NCBI GenBank assembly: GCA_944325075.1
Contig: CALUYU010000016.1
Coordinates: forward strand, 1 to 42,111
Reading direction: 5' to 3'
DNA length: 42,111 bases
Origin: Candidatus Gastranaerophilales bacterium
GTDB taxonomy: Bacteria; Cyanobacteriota; Vampirovibrionia; Gastranaerophilales; Gastranaerophilaceae
Position numbers and translations under genes: made by a program. Under the pieces are notes generated by a model. That model was not told the origin of the DNA. It did no database searches and saw only the letters and a program-made list of their open reading frames with translations. Positions 16,111 to 25,115 of this stretch are shown piece by piece (position 1 is the first letter of the stretch; each line of letters starts with the position of its first letter).

Positions 16111-16668
16111 TTATCTTGTTGTCGAATAATCAAATATTACAAAGTCAATTCTGTTATTAGAAAAGTTTTTTGCAGAGACATTCCCCTTAAAGGGCATGAT
16201 ATCTCCAAACCCAATGGGCGTAAGACGTTCTGAGTCAACTCCGCAGCATTTCGTTATAAAGTTTGTAATTGCCGTAGCACGTACGATACTTATTTCCCAG
16301 TCCTCTTTATAAATGGAGTTTTGAGGGAGTTTTTCTTCTGTATGGCTTTCAACTGTGCATTTATTATTAAAACTGCTTAGGACCGATGCAATATTTCTAA
16401 GTAATATTTTCCCGTTTTCACTGATTTTTGTTGAATTCGGGCTAAAAAATTCCTTTTCGGCAACACTTACTATTACTCCACGGGGAACCCGGGTATATGT
16501 TATAGTTGTTTTCGACGGAAGAGTCGTTTTAAAACTTTTTATTATATAAGTAACTTTAGCGTTAAAATTTACGTTTAAAGCTATATTTGTCTGTTCTGTT
16601 TTGCCTGGCAGAGGAAATATTATTATTTCAATTAAACTTAATAATATTATTAATATATACCTAAACAC
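16111..16668 (-). CDS. OmpA/MotB-like domain protein with N-terminal anchor
   Basis: 185 residues from GTG 16668 (GAGG 6 bases upstream). A hydrophobic N-terminus (ILIILLSLIEIIIFPL) serves as signal or anchor. The C-terminal part matches the peptidoglycan-binding OmpA fold: FSPNSTKISENGKILLRNIA, VESHTEE, then RATAITNFI and ERLTPIGFGDIMP, ending NNRIDFVIF. It probably sits in the periplasm bound to peptidoglycan. It follows the M16-like gene by about 60 bases on the same strand, so they may be co-transcribed. Confidence 0.75.
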   Translation of the reverse strand: MFRYILIILLSLIEIIIFPLPGKTEQTNIALNVNFNAKVTYIIKSFKTTLPSKTTITYTRVPRGVIVSVAEKEFFSPNSTKISENGKILLRNIASVLSSFNNKCTVESHTEEKLPQNSIYKEDWEISIVRATAITNFITKCCGVDSERLTPIGFGDIMPFKGNVSAKNFSNNRIDFVIFDYSTTR

Positions 16669-16699
16669 ACATAATACCTCATAATTATTATGTGTGTTT
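16663..16699 (-). promoter_or_regulatory. Hairpin enclosing the GTG start and ribosome site of the OmpA-like gene
   Basis: Perfect 14-bp arms (AAACACACATAATA and its complement) around a 9-base loop. On the minus strand the GAGG site is in the loop and the GTG start codon in the 3' arm, so the fold would hide the start. It could also be a processing or terminator hairpin for the M16-like gene. Confidence 0.55.
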
Positions 16700-16727
16700 T
16701 TTGAAGTATATCGTATTGCCCGAATGA

Positions 16728-17942
16728 TTAAGGTTTAAGGATTGAAACTACTGATGTATCATTCAGGTACTTATTGGCACAGCGCTGTACATCTTCCGCC
16801 GTTACCGTTTTTATTTTTTCTTTTGCACGGTCATTGAAGTCAAAACCAAGACCCTGAATTCCGTAATTTGCATATAAAATTGCCTGGTTATTGTTTGTTT
16901 CCTGGGTGAATGCCCATTTGCCCAGCATATTTATTTTTGCGTTTTCAAGTTCTTCTTCACTAACCTTATACTTTTTGATTTTTTCTATTTCTTCTTTGAA
17001 CCCATCTAATGAAACATTTATATTTTTAGGTTCTGTTGCTATATAAATATAAAAATCAGCGGCTTGAGCAAATGTTTCATACGAACTGCGTACAACATAG
17101 GCGAGTCCTTTTTTATCTCTTAATTCCAGAAAAAGTCTGGAAGAAAGGCCCGATGCTCCTAATATGACATTCAAAAGCAATAATGCAGGATAATCCTCAC
17201 TTGTTGAAGTTCCGGCAAGCCATCCTTTTATAATATGAGCCTGATTTGCATCCGGTTTTATTATTTCGGCATATTCTGCCTGAGTTAATACCGGTATTGG
17301 TATTGAAGAGGTTATTTCTTTTGAGTCAGGCAGGCCGCCGAGATATTCATTAAGCTTCCTTTCAACCGTATCAAAATCTATATCTCCTACAACAGAAATA
17401 ACTTTTTTACTGGAATTAATAAGGCTGTTGTATGTATCAAGAACTGCTGTTTTTGTTATATTTTTTATATTGTCCAGAATTTTTGTATTTGTATTTCCAT
17501 AAGGATGGTTTTTAAATAAGTTTGCATAGTAATTGTCAATAACTTTTGCTCTAGGGGAATCCAACTCTGCTATAATTTCCCCTTCCATTTTGACCAGTTC
17601 TTTGTCAAAATCTTCAAATGTAGAGTTTTTAATTATATCAGCCATTATTTCAAGTGCTTTATCAAAGTCTTCATTCAGGCACAAAAATTTTAATCTTATA
17701 TAATCAGGCCTTGAATCTGTTGAAAATTCAATTGCATATGAATCCAGCTCATTTGCAATGTCTTCAGCCGATCGGTTTTTTGTCCCCTGCATGAATAATC
17801 TTGCCATTATGCCTTCAACACCCGGAGTAATTTCGGCTTTACTGCTTTTTATATTGAAACATAAAGCTATCCTTGGGGTATTTGGATTTTTTTTACAGAA
17901 AACCTCTGTGTTATTTTCCAGTTTAAAAATTTTTTGATCCAT
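16728..17942 (-). CDS. M16-family (insulinase-like) protein lacking the zinc motif
   Basis: 404 residues from ATG 17942 (AGGAGAG upstream). The fold is that of M16B peptidases: PRIALCFNIKSS, then GVEGIMARLFMQGT where active enzymes have HxxEH, and the C-terminal SSRLFLELRDKKGLAYVVRSS that carries the substrate-binding Arg and Tyr. Because HxxEH is missing, it is probably the non-catalytic partner of a heterodimeric M16 enzyme; no catalytic partner is encoded nearby. No signal peptide is seen with this start. Confidence 0.85.
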   Translation of the reverse strand: MDQKIFKLENNTEVFCKKNPNTPRIALCFNIKSSKAEITPGVEGIMARLFMQGTKNRSAEDIANELDSYAIEFSTDSRPDYIRLKFLCLNEDFDKALEIMADIIKNSTFEDFDKELVKMEGEIIAELDSPRAKVIDNYYANLFKNHPYGNTNTKILDNIKNITKTAVLDTYNSLINSSKKVISVVGDIDFDTVERKLNEYLGGLPDSKEITSSIPIPVLTQAEYAEIIKPDANQAHIIKGWLAGTSTSEDYPALLLLNVILGASGLSSRLFLELRDKKGLAYVVRSSYETFAQAADFYIYIATEPKNINVSLDGFKEEIEKIKKYKVSEEELENAKINMLGKWAFTQETNNNQAILYANYGIQGLGFDFNDRAKEKIKTVTAEDVQRCANKYLNDTSVVSILKP

Positions 17943-18074
17943 AGTTCTCTCCTGTTGTCTGAATTTTAGCATAAGAATTATCTTTTCGCAATCCTGCTGT
18001 TTGTTGAGGATTTTCTTAATCCGGATAAATGTAAACAAATGTAACAAATATATCCTCTTGTGAAATCCGGTCTC

Positions 18075-18107
18075 TAAAATTTTTTTTATATATATACTAA
18101 GTATAAA
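18075..18107 (+). promoter_or_regulatory. AAAATTTTT...ACTAAGTATA promoter motif (variant)
   Basis: Variant of the shared promoter at the correct spacing: TAAAATTTTT in place of GCAATTTTT and ACTAAGTATA for ACTTAATATA, about 20 bp before the ATG at 18128. Confidence 0.4.
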
Positions 18108-18127
18108 AATGAAGAGAGGCGAGAGTT

Positions 18128-18526
18128 ATGGCAATTTCAAGCATGCAAGAGACTTTGTTAATGTACACAAAGCAAAAATCTATGATTAACGAAAAGATTT
18201 CAAATATTCAATTTAATTTGCTGTCCGCATCACGGGAAGCAAAAGAACTTCAGGACAAGTACAACCAAAAAGAGCAATATTATTATTATCAATATTACGG
18301 TCAGGATGATCTCAGAGATGAATATCAGGAAATCTGTGAGCAATTATTAAAAGAGCATGAGTTTGATCTGGCTAATATAAATTCCTGGGAGCAGGAGCTC
18401 GAAACAGAAAAAAATAACTATGAAACAAGACTTAATGAAATAACACAATACGAGGCATCATGGCAGAAGTTATTAGCCACAAATATTAAAAGTGATTTCT
18501 CTTATGGAGGTGTACAACAAGGCTAA
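18128..18526 (+). CDS. Hypothetical coiled-coil protein starting MAISSMQE
   Basis: 132 residues, almost wholly helical and charged, with a long heptad-like region (about 15-115: SASREAKELQDKYNQKEQYY, EQELETEKNNYETRL). No cysteine-rich motif, signal or membrane segment. The MAIS opening is shared with the gene at 12561, and a variant of the shared promoter lies upstream. A bidirectional terminator follows. Function unknown. Confidence 0.65.
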   Translation: MAISSMQETLLMYTKQKSMINEKISNIQFNLLSASREAKELQDKYNQKEQYYYYQYYGQDDLRDEYQEICEQLLKEHEFDLANINSWEQELETEKNNYETRLNEITQYEASWQKLLATNIKSDFSYGGVQQG

Positions 18527-18542
18527 ATTTGATAAATATATT

Positions 18543-18577
18543 AAAAAAGGTTCACATATTAAATGTGAACCTTTTTT
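18543..18577. terminator. Bidirectional terminator
   Basis: 15-bp arms AAAAAAGGTTCACAT / ATGTGAACCTTTTTT, loop ATTAA. It serves both the gene ending at 18526 (+) and the rubrerythrin gene ending at 18595 (-). Confidence 0.9.
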
Positions 18578-18594
18578 ATTGTTAATCTGTCAGA

Positions 18595-19131
18595 TTATGA
18601 AAAATATCTTTTTAATAATCCGTCAAATCCTTTCCCGTGCCGGGCTTCATCTTTAGCCATTTCATGAACCGTATCATGTATTGCGTCATAGCCCAATTCT
18701 TTAGCACGTTTTGCGATTGCAAGTTTACCTTCACAAGCGCCGTGTTCAGCTTCAGCTCTTAATTCAAGGTTTTTCTTTGTTGAATTAGTAACAACTTCAC
18801 CTAACAATTCTGCAAATTTTGCAGCGTGTTCAGCTTCTTCAAAAGCGTATCTTTTGTAAGCTTCAGCGACTTCAGGATAACCTTCTCTTTCAGCAACTCT
18901 TGACATTGCAAGGTACATACCTACTTCAGTACATTCTCCTGAAAAATGAGCTCTAAGACCTTCCATTACTTCTTTATCTTCAACTACGCCGTCGCCAACA
19001 TTGTGTTCACAAGCATAAACTTTTGCTCCTTCTTTTACTTCTTTAAAAGTTGTAGCCCCGCATAAAGGACATTTTTCAGGAGCTTTATCTGCTTCTGTTG
19101 ACCAACCGCATACTGTACATACAAATTTCAT
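18595..19131 (-). CDS. rbr: Reverse rubrerythrin
   Basis: Non-haem di-iron peroxidase of anaerobes, 178 residues from ATG 19131 (AAAGGTGG upstream). The rubredoxin domain is at the N-terminus ([15 protein letters not shown]) and the ferritin-like di-iron domain follows ([49 protein letters not shown]). This order is the reverse of classical rubrerythrin and defines the revRbr type, which takes electrons from NADH-rubredoxin reductase systems to reduce H2O2 and O2. It complements the nearby superoxide reductase. Confidence 0.93.
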   Translation of the reverse strand: MKFVCTVCGWSTEADKAPEKCPLCGATTFKEVKEGAKVYACEHNVGDGVVEDKEVMEGLRAHFSGECTEVGMYLAMSRVAEREGYPEVAEAYKRYAFEEAEHAAKFAELLGEVVTNSTKKNLELRAEAEHGACEGKLAIAKRAKELGYDAIHDTVHEMAKDEARHGKGFDGLLKRYFS

Positions 19132-19211
19132 GTTTACCACCTTTCTTTTTCTCTCCTCTTTTATTGTATATGAAAAGAAAAAAAATGTAAAGTGGGAATT
19201 ATTCTCATTTT

Positions 19212-19766
19212 TTATATTAAACTCTTTAGAACTGATGTATCCAGTCCAATTATATTTTCAAGGCTGCCGGAAAATGATTTGATATATCCCTCAGGCATTT
19301 CCTGGATACCGTAAGAACCTGCTTTATCAAGGGGATTGTAGTTATCAATATAATTTTTTATTTGTTCATCTGTAAGTTTTTCAAATGTAACATAGCTTGT
19401 TGTTGATTTTTTGCGTATTTTTTTCGTCTTTGAGTCTGCAACTGCAATGCTTGTTACAACAGAGTGTGTTTTCCCTGATAATTTTTTCAACATTTCGTAT
19501 GCACCTTGCTTCCCTTCAGGTTTCCCAAGAATTTTATTATCGAGAACAACAACAGTGTCTGCCCCGATTATTAGCGATGGTTCTTTTACTAAAGGTATTA
19601 CGGCAAGCGCTTTATTGGCTGCAAGAGTTTCTATAAATTCATAAGAAAAATCCGTCCTCGTATGGTCTTCAATATACGGTGACGGAATAATTTCAAAGTT
19701 GTACTTTGCTTTTTTTAGGAGATCTTGTCTTCTTGGTGAAGACGATGCCAAAATAATTTTTCCCAT
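19212..19766 (-). CDS. maf: Maf-family nucleoside triphosphate pyrophosphatase
   Basis: House-cleaning enzyme that hydrolyses non-canonical or modified NTPs to monophosphates. Motifs: [15 protein letters not shown] at the start, [35 protein letters not shown] and the end [10 protein letters not shown]. 184 residues is normal. AGAGGAC lies before the ATG. The family also includes proteins tied to septum inhibition, which cannot be separated by sequence here. Confidence 0.93.
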   Translation of the reverse strand: MGKIILASSSPRRQDLLKKAKYNFEIIPSPYIEDHTRTDFSYEFIETLAANKALAVIPLVKEPSLIIGADTVVVLDNKILGKPEGKQGAYEMLKKLSGKTHSVVTSIAVADSKTKKIRKKSTTSYVTFEKLTDEQIKNYIDNYNPLDKAGSYGIQEMPEGYIKSFSGSLENIIGLDTSVLKSLI

Positions 19767-19819
19767 AGTTTAGTCCTCTTTTTTTATTATATCAAAAAAG
19801 AGGATTATTAAACTTTTTG

Positions 19820-20059
19820 TTAATATGCACGTCTTGATTGATTATACTTGGCATTACGGGCATTAACCGCATAACAAGCAATATTCAGTCTTTGCTTAAG
19901 CATCATCATATTTTTATACATGCTTGCATAATCGTTCATTGCACTCATCATTTTGTCCGGATCAACCATTGATTCCATATCGTCATGGTTGTCGACTTTT
20001 TCTTCTGCGTATTTTTTGACCAGCAGTTGATCAATATAGTCTTCTGCACCTATCGCCAT
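19820..20059 (-). CDS. Small hypothetical protein starting MAIGAEDY
   Basis: 79 residues: an acidic first half (EEKVDNHDDMESMVDPDKMM) and a basic, Met- and Asn-rich second half (MMMLKQRLNIACYAVNARNA) ending YNQSRRAY. Strong GGGAGG site before the ATG. A near-perfect copy of the shared promoter lies 74 bp upstream. No known family. Confidence 0.65.
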   Translation of the reverse strand: MAIGAEDYIDQLLVKKYAEEKVDNHDDMESMVDPDKMMSAMNDYASMYKNMMMLKQRLNIACYAVNARNAKYNQSRRAY

Positions 20060-20132
20060 AGAGACCTCCCTGTGTTTTCCTTGTTTCCTTAACTATGAGA
20101 AAGTATATGTTTTGGTATCCTAAATATTCCTT

Positions 20133-20170
20133 ATGTATATATTAAGTATTTTATTCCACAAAAATTGCTT
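20133..20170 (-). promoter_or_regulatory. GCAATTTTT...ACTTAATATATA promoter motif
   Basis: Minus strand AAGCAATTTTTGTGG, then AAAATACTTAATATATA, aligned without gaps to the copies at 12410, 25388 and 26931. Confidence 0.65.
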
Positions 20171-20217
20171 AAAATATCACAAATATTAAGAAATATTAAA
20201 TACTTCCTAAACTTAGT

Positions 20218-20499
20218 TTAAAACATATCATTATTAGGGCGGTTAAAAAAGTTTACAGGCTTAAGTTCTTCTTTCTTAATTATTTCACCGCATTTTGAGC
20301 AGGCGAGAATTTCTCCGGTTGAATCTATCGGCATAAATATATGTTCGCAATTTAGAGAATCATCATCTCCGTCTTCAAAATCCTCTTCAAGCGGAATTCC
20401 TTCAAGAGGGTTAATGCTCATTTTTTTATCATGTTCTTCAAGAATTTCCGTGAACTTATCTTTCATCAGATATTTTGCGATAGCTTCAAAAAAGAACAT
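20218..20499 (-). CDS. Small zinc-ribbon-like protein downstream of cdd
   Basis: 93 residues. Acidic middle (PLEEDFEDGDDD) and a C-terminal metal-site candidate, NCEHIF...LACSKCGEIIKK, with three Cys and a His. It starts one base after the cytidine deaminase stop, with AAGGA inside the end of cdd, so the two are co-translated. Function unknown. Confidence 0.65.
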   Translation of the reverse strand: MFFFEAIAKYLMKDKFTEILEEHDKKMSINPLEGIPLEEDFEDGDDDSLNCEHIFMPIDSTGEILACSKCGEIIKKEELKPVNFFNRPNNDMF

Positions 20500-20500
20500 A

Positions 20501-20884
20501 TTATAGATTAAATCCTTCCGGCAACAATTCTTCCAATTTTACAACTTTCAGTCCGTTATCTCCGCATGTAATTACATCCAGCCCGTCGTCGGATTTAAAT
20601 TCGTTTAAAACCTGACGGCACGCTCCGCAAGGATAACAATACTGCGCGTTTGGAGAATAGACTGCAACCGCTCTGATTTTTCTTTCTCCTTCTGCAACAG
20701 CAGAACCAACAGCATTTCTTTCGGCGCAAATTGTCAGTCCGAAACTTGAATTTTCGAAATTACACCCGCAATAAGTATTCCCATCCTGGGTAAGCACACA
20801 GGCACCCACTGCAAATTTTGAATACGGCGAGTATGATTTTTCGGAAGCTTTTATTGCCTTGTCTATTAATTCCTGATAATCCAT
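20501..20884 (-). CDS. cdd: Cytidine deaminase
   Basis: Deaminates cytidine and deoxycytidine in pyrimidine salvage. Zn-site motifs CAERNAVGSA and PCGACRQVL are intact, and SPYSKFAVGA at the start is standard. 127 residues fits the tetrameric form. Promoter candidates are not obvious; it heads a two-gene unit with the zinc-ribbon protein. Confidence 0.95.
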   Translation of the reverse strand: MDYQELIDKAIKASEKSYSPYSKFAVGACVLTQDGNTYCGCNFENSSFGLTICAERNAVGSAVAEGERKIRAVAVYSPNAQYCYPCGACRQVLNEFKSDDGLDVITCGDNGLKVVKLEELLPEGFNL

Positions 20885-20977
20885 GTGTTATTCTCCTATT
20901 GTATTATTATTTTAATTTAACGGGTAAAAAATATAATCCGTTAGTTGTATGAAAATTTTGTGTGCTATAATTAAACT

Positions 20978-21829
20978 ATGAAAAATTTTGTAAAATTTTT
21001 TATAATTTTTCTTTCTATGCAGGCGGCATTGGCTGCAAATGCTGTTGTATCTTTCAATGTAGTTGTATTACCTGCGGACTTATTTAAAATATGCGCAAAT
21101 TATTACTGTTTTCCTGAGATGTCTGAAATAATAGCTCAGGATGTTATTAAAAATTTTAATGAAACCGGAAGAATTAATTCTCCAACTCTGTACTCTGTGC
21201 GCAAAACTCTTGAGGGTAACCCTTCAATAAAAAATTATACAAATAGCGTTCTTACCAGGTATACAAATGATAAAAGCCTTGATTTTACGGCATTAAAGTA
21301 TATAGCTAACGCTTTTAATGCAAAATCGGTTTTAATTATATCCAATGATGTGCCTGTAGATAAAGCATATGTAAGGCGTAATGTATGGGAAATGCTGGTT
21401 TTATCTACAGATTTTGATATTTCTTATCCTTACATAATGGAAACAAATGCGGTTTTGGTTGATACATATAACGGGCTTGTTATGTGGAATGGTGTTTACA
21501 CTAAAAAAATATCCGATGAAAATGATAATTTTAAGGCCCCAAATTCTTCTGATGCATATGCCAAGCTTGAATATTTCAGGCTGTATTCCCGTGATATATT
21601 AGCAAAAATGATTTCACAGAATATTTATTTAAGATTTTTTCCTAAAACAATTGATCCCCAACCGATAGTTGAGGATCAAAAACCTGAGGGAGCATATTTT
21701 AGGTATGAAAGCAATTCAAATATCCCGTCATTACAGAACAAACGTGCGGAGGAAGATAAAGCTAAGTCCGGCGGCGCTGACGGGAATAATATGGAAAACA
21801 ATTACGGAGAAGTCATTTTCGGTATTTGA
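20978..21829 (+). CDS. Exported protein of unknown function
   Basis: 283 residues with a signal peptide (FVKFFIIFLSMQAALAANA, cleavage near residue 20). The body has FNVVVLPADLF, LKYIANAFNAKSVLIIS and VLVDTYNGLVMWNGVYTK, an alternating pattern that recalls envelope proteins of the CsgG/TolB-N type, but no firm match can be claimed. The tail (240-283) is polar and disordered. TATAAT lies about 15 bp before the ATG. Its 3' end overlaps the convergent gene by 28 bases. Confidence 0.7.
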   Translation: MKNFVKFFIIFLSMQAALAANAVVSFNVVVLPADLFKICANYYCFPEMSEIIAQDVIKNFNETGRINSPTLYSVRKTLEGNPSIKNYTNSVLTRYTNDKSLDFTALKYIANAFNAKSVLIISNDVPVDKAYVRRNVWEMLVLSTDFDISYPYIMETNAVLVDTYNGLVMWNGVYTKKISDENDNFKAPNSSDAYAKLEYFRLYSRDILAKMISQNIYLRFFPKTIDPQPIVEDQKPEGAYFRYESNSNIPSLQNKRAEEDKAKSGGADGNNMENNYGEVIFGI

Positions 21830-22098
21830 GGTTTCGGAGAATTTTCCGGAATTTGCGGCTTAATGCCATCCATTTCTTTTAAAATTTGCTTATCAGGCTG
21901 ATTTATTCCTTCGTCAAGCTTGTCTATCCTTTTGTTCTTAACTCCTTCCCCTTTAGTTTTTTGTATTGGGCTTTTCATTTCAACCTGAGCCGGTGTTGTA
22001 GCGGCAATGTTTTCAAGCTCTTTGAATCTTTCTTTTGTATCTATATATGCAAGATAGGTAACTGCCAATATCCCTAATATTATTAGAAAATTTTTCAT
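21802..22098 (-). CDS. Small membrane-anchored protein with Pro/Lys-rich tail
   Basis: 98 residues: one N-terminal membrane helix (NFLIILGILAVTYLAYI), then a charged, Pro-rich tail (KPQIPENSPKPQIPK). AAGGAGT lies before the ATG. It probably projects from the inner membrane. It overlaps the convergent exported-protein gene by 28 bases. No known family. Confidence 0.6.
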   Translation of the reverse strand: MKNFLIILGILAVTYLAYIDTKERFKELENIAATTPAQVEMKSPIQKTKGEGVKNKRIDKLDEGINQPDKQILKEMDGIKPQIPENSPKPQIPKMTSP

Positions 22099-22244
22099 AG
22101 TTTACTCCTTTCCGAATATTTTTATATTTTCCTTAATAAAATAAATCCTCCAGAATGTTAGTTCTCTGTGATATAATTACTTGCATAAACATTTAATCGA
22201 TGTTAATATTAATGGTGTAATTTAAATAAATAAGAGAGGAAATT

Positions 22245-22415
22245 ATGGCAAGATTAGTAAGACCTTCATGGGCAATAAGATGCGTTCAATCCGGATGCAG
22301 AACTTTATTTGAAGTTGCTATTTTGGAAAAAGGCAAGCAGCAGGAAGTTGTATGCCCTAATTGCGGAGAGCATTATGTTTATCCGATTATTGATGAGGAT
22401 GAGAAAAACTCATAA
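22245..22415 (+). CDS. 56-residue zinc-finger-like protein
   Basis: ATG 22245 with AGAGAGGA upstream. Two Cys pairs, RCVQSGCRT and VCPNCGEHY, make a likely zinc ribbon of about 35 residues. The end is acidic (IIDEDEKNS). It lies just before the radical SAM gene (nine bases), in the same direction, so the two are likely co-transcribed. Role unknown. Confidence 0.65.
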   Translation: MARLVRPSWAIRCVQSGCRTLFEVAILEKGKQQEVVCPNCGEHYVYPIIDEDEKNS

Positions 22416-22423
22416 TATTGGTT

Positions 22424-23344
22424 ATGTTTAACGGAACCGACAAAAGATATAATCAGTATAGTGCATATTTAAAAAAAAAGTTTGGTGCTAAGGTCTATAA
22501 AATAACTATTGACGCGGGATTTTCGTGCCCGAATAGAGACGGCACTATATCACGCGGCGGGTGTATCTTTTGTGATGAAGGGGGAAGTTTTTCCCAGGCC
22601 CACTCAAATAAGTTGTCTGTTGAAGGCCAAATTGAAACCGGTATTCAAAATTTGAGCCAAAGATTTAAAGCTGAAAAATTCATGGCTTATTTTCAGGCTT
22701 ACTCCAATACTTATAAGCCGGTCAGTGAGCTGGAGAAAATTTATAATTCTTCTTTAGAGAATAGTAAAATTGTGGGAATATCTATCGGAACAAGACCGGA
22801 TTGTGTAGATGAAGACAAATTAAAACTGATCAGTTCATATAAAGATGATTACTATACCTGGATAGAATATGGGCTTCAATCTGTTCATAACAAAACTTTG
22901 GCTCGCATAAACCGCGGGCATGATTATGATTGTTTTTTGCGTGCATATGAAAGGACTAAAGAACTGGGGATAAACATTTGTGCTCATGTTATTTTCGGAC
23001 TCTGGGAAACTCATGATGAAATTATGCAGACAGCTCAGGAATTAGCAAGGCTGAAAGTTGACGGAGTTAAGATTCATATGCTCTGTGCACTTGAAAATAC
23101 TAAGCTCGCTAAAATGTATGAAGATGGTGAAATTTCATTTATGAGTGAGGATGAATATGTGTCTACGGTTTGTGACTTTCTTGAATATCTGCCTCCCGAT
23201 ACAACCATCCATCGTCTTGCCGGAAACGGTTTGAGCAGAACTCTAATTGCTCCGCAGTGGCTTGGAGCGAAATTTGACTGCCTTAATAAAATTGATCGGG
23301 AGTTATTAAGACGAAATTCTTATCAAGGTCTAAAATATCAATAA
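22424..23344 (+). CDS. TIGR01212-type radical SAM protein
   Basis: 306 residues from ATG 22424 (a TTG at 22418 is possible). The Fe-S cluster motif is CPNRDGTISRGGCIFC (C-x11-C-x2-C), followed by DEGGSFS. Then SIGTRPDCVDEDKL, EYGLQSVHNKTLARINRGHD and HVIFGLWETHDE, all typical of the YhcC/YtqA family of radical SAM enzymes. The substrate is not known for certain. The 62-bp tandem array follows 40 bp after the stop. Confidence 0.88.
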   Translation: MFNGTDKRYNQYSAYLKKKFGAKVYKITIDAGFSCPNRDGTISRGGCIFCDEGGSFSQAHSNKLSVEGQIETGIQNLSQRFKAEKFMAYFQAYSNTYKPVSELEKIYNSSLENSKIVGISIGTRPDCVDEDKLKLISSYKDDYYTWIEYGLQSVHNKTLARINRGHDYDCFLRAYERTKELGINICAHVIFGLWETHDEIMQTAQELARLKVDGVKIHMLCALENTKLAKMYEDGEISFMSEDEYVSTVCDFLEYLPPDTTIHRLAGNGLSRTLIAPQWLGAKFDCLNKIDRELLRRNSYQGLKYQ

Positions 23345-23384
23345 TCCTAATGTGTTTGGCTTGGCTGCCTTTGTGAGGGGAAAA

Positions 23385-23685
23385 GTCTTTAAAAAGTGTA
23401 GATAACAAGTAAAGATATTGCAGTGGCTCAGCCACCTTTGTGGAAAGTCTTTAAAAAGTGTAGATAACAAGTAAAGATGTTGCAGTGGCTCAGCCACCTT
23501 TGTGGAAAGTCTTTAAAAAGTGTAGATAACAAGTAAAGATATTGCAGTGGCTCAGCCACCTTTGTGGAAAGTCTTTAAAAAGTGTAGATAACAAGTAAAG
23601 ATGTTGCAGTGGCTCAGCCACCTTTGTGGAAAGTCTTTAAAAAGTGTAGATAACAAGTAAAGATATTGCAGTGGCTCAGCCACCT
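23385..23685. repeat. 62-bp tandem repeat array upstream of tuf
   Basis: Units begin at 23385, 23447, 23509, 23571 and 23633; the last is cut short at CAGCCACC, where the tuf promoter begins. Units are nearly identical and alternate GATATTG/GATGTTG (A-B-A-B-A). Each holds a GTGGCTCAGCCAC hairpin and TTTAAAAAGTGTAGATAAC. There are no spacers and no long ORF. The stretch 23345-23384 before it holds a related piece (GGCTTGGCTGCCTTTGTG). Confidence 0.93.
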
Positions 23686-23716
23686 TGACAAAAAATATTG
23701 AGCAAATATTATTATA
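23686..23716 (+). promoter_or_regulatory. tuf promoter abutting the tandem array
   Basis: Consensus TTGACA at 23686-23691 starts exactly where the last repeat unit ends. AT-rich -10 candidates (TATTAT at 23711) follow at a spacing of 17-19. Confidence 0.6.
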
Positions 23717-23776
23717 TTATGGCTTAAAATACCAAATTAGTATTGTAGTTATAAGTAAAAAAAGGAGATTAATCTC

Positions 23777-24985
23777 ATGGCAAGAGAAAAGTATGAACGT
23801 ACGAAACCGCACGTTAACATAGGTACCATTGGTCACGTTGACCACGGTAAAACTACGTTGACCGCTGCTATTACAGGCGTTATGGCTGCAGCTGGTAAAG
23901 CTCAAGCTAAAAAGTTTGATGAAATCGATGCTGCTCCGGAAGAAAAAGCAAGAGGTATTACCATCTCTACAGCTCACGTAGAATATGAAACAGATGCAAG
24001 ACACTATGCACACGTTGACTGCCCGGGCCACGCTGACTATGTTAAAAACATGATTACCGGTGCTGCTCAAATGGACGGCGCAATTTTGGTAGTTGCAGCT
24101 ACTGATGGTGCAATGCCTCAAACTCGTGAACACATCCTTTTAGCAAGACAGGTTGGTGTTCCTAACTTGGTTGTATTCTTGAACAAATGCGATATGGTTG
24201 ACGACCCAGAATTGTTAGAATTGGTTGAAATGGAAGTTAGAGAACTTCTTTCTTCTTATGAATTTGACGGTGATAACATTCCTTTCATCCACGGTTCAGC
24301 TTTAAAAGCTTTAGAAGCTGTTCAAGCAAACCCTTCAGTAAAACGTGGAGATGACAAATGGGTTGATAAAATCTGGGAATTGATGGATGCTATTGATACA
24401 TACTTCCCAACTCCGGTTCGTGATTTGGATAAACCATTCTTAATGCCGGTTGAAGACGTATTCTCTATCACTGGTCGTGGTACTGTTGCTACCGGTAGAG
24501 TTGAACGTGGTATTGTAAAAGTTGGTGATGAAGTTGAAATCGTAGGTCTTGGTGATACTAAGAAAACAACTGTTACCGGTGTTGAAATGTTTAGAAAATC
24601 TCTTGACCAAGGTCAAGCTGGTGATAACATTGGTGCATTGTTACGTGGTATTGATAAAACTGAAATTCAACGTGGTCAGGTTTTGGCTAAACCGGGAACA
24701 ATTCATCCGCATACCAAATTTACTGCTAACGTTTACGTTTTGACAAAAGAAGAAGGCGGTCGTCATACTCCGTTCTTCCCTGGTTACAGACCTCAATTCT
24801 ACATCAGAACAACTGACGTTACCGGTTCAATCAAATTTGACGGCCAAATGGTTATGCCTGGCGATAACGTTGTAATGGAAGTTGAACTTATCGCTCCGGT
24901 TGCAATCGAAGAAGGTATGAGATTTGCTATCCGTGAAGGTGGCCATACAGTTGGTGCCGGTGTTGTTGATAAAATTATTGAATAA
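23777..24985 (+). CDS. tuf: Elongation factor Tu
   Basis: Delivers aminoacyl-tRNA to the ribosome as a GTPase. G motifs [24 protein letters not shown] and GSALKALE, the effector loop [11 protein letters not shown], and domains 2 and 3 ([32 protein letters not shown]) are intact. 402 residues, with a small insert before VDKIWELMD, as in many phyla. AAGGAGA lies before the ATG. It stands alone: no fusA or rps genes adjoin, and a terminator follows. Codon use is biased towards strong expression. Confidence 0.98.
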   Translation: MAREKYERTKPHVNIGTIGHVDHGKTTLTAAITGVMAAAGKAQAKKFDEIDAAPEEKARGITISTAHVEYETDARHYAHVDCPGHADYVKNMITGAAQMDGAILVVAATDGAMPQTREHILLARQVGVPNLVVFLNKCDMVDDPELLELVEMEVRELLSSYEFDGDNIPFIHGSALKALEAVQANPSVKRGDDKWVDKIWELMDAIDTYFPTPVRDLDKPFLMPVEDVFSITGRGTVATGRVERGIVKVGDEVEIVGLGDTKKTTVTGVEMFRKSLDQGQAGDNIGALLRGIDKTEIQRGQVLAKPGTIHPHTKFTANVYVLTKEEGGRHTPFFPGYRPQFYIRTTDVTGSIKFDGQMVMPGDNVVMEVELIAPVAIEEGMRFAIREGGHTVGAGVVDKIIE

Positions 24986-25005
24986 TTTTATATAACATCA
25001 AATTT

Positions 25006-25038
25006 AAAAAAGGACGAATTTTTAATTCGTCCTTTTTT
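25006..25038 (+). terminator. Terminator of tuf
   Basis: 15-bp arms AAAAAAGGACGAATT / AATTCGTCCTTTTTT, loop TTT, followed by more T. Confidence 0.92.
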
Positions 25039-25115
25039 TTAATATCGTTTTTCCCCCACATTATATGATAATTTGAAAACAAGCTAATGAAAATTATTGT
25101 TATTTTAAATTCAAA

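Noticed and set aside
23385-23685. CRISPR-like array
   Set aside because: Units are contiguous, with no unique spacers, and no cas genes are nearby.
23717-24133. Open frame on the minus strand across the 5' half of tuf
   Set aside because: It is a shadow of the highly biased tuf codons; no ribosome site or family.
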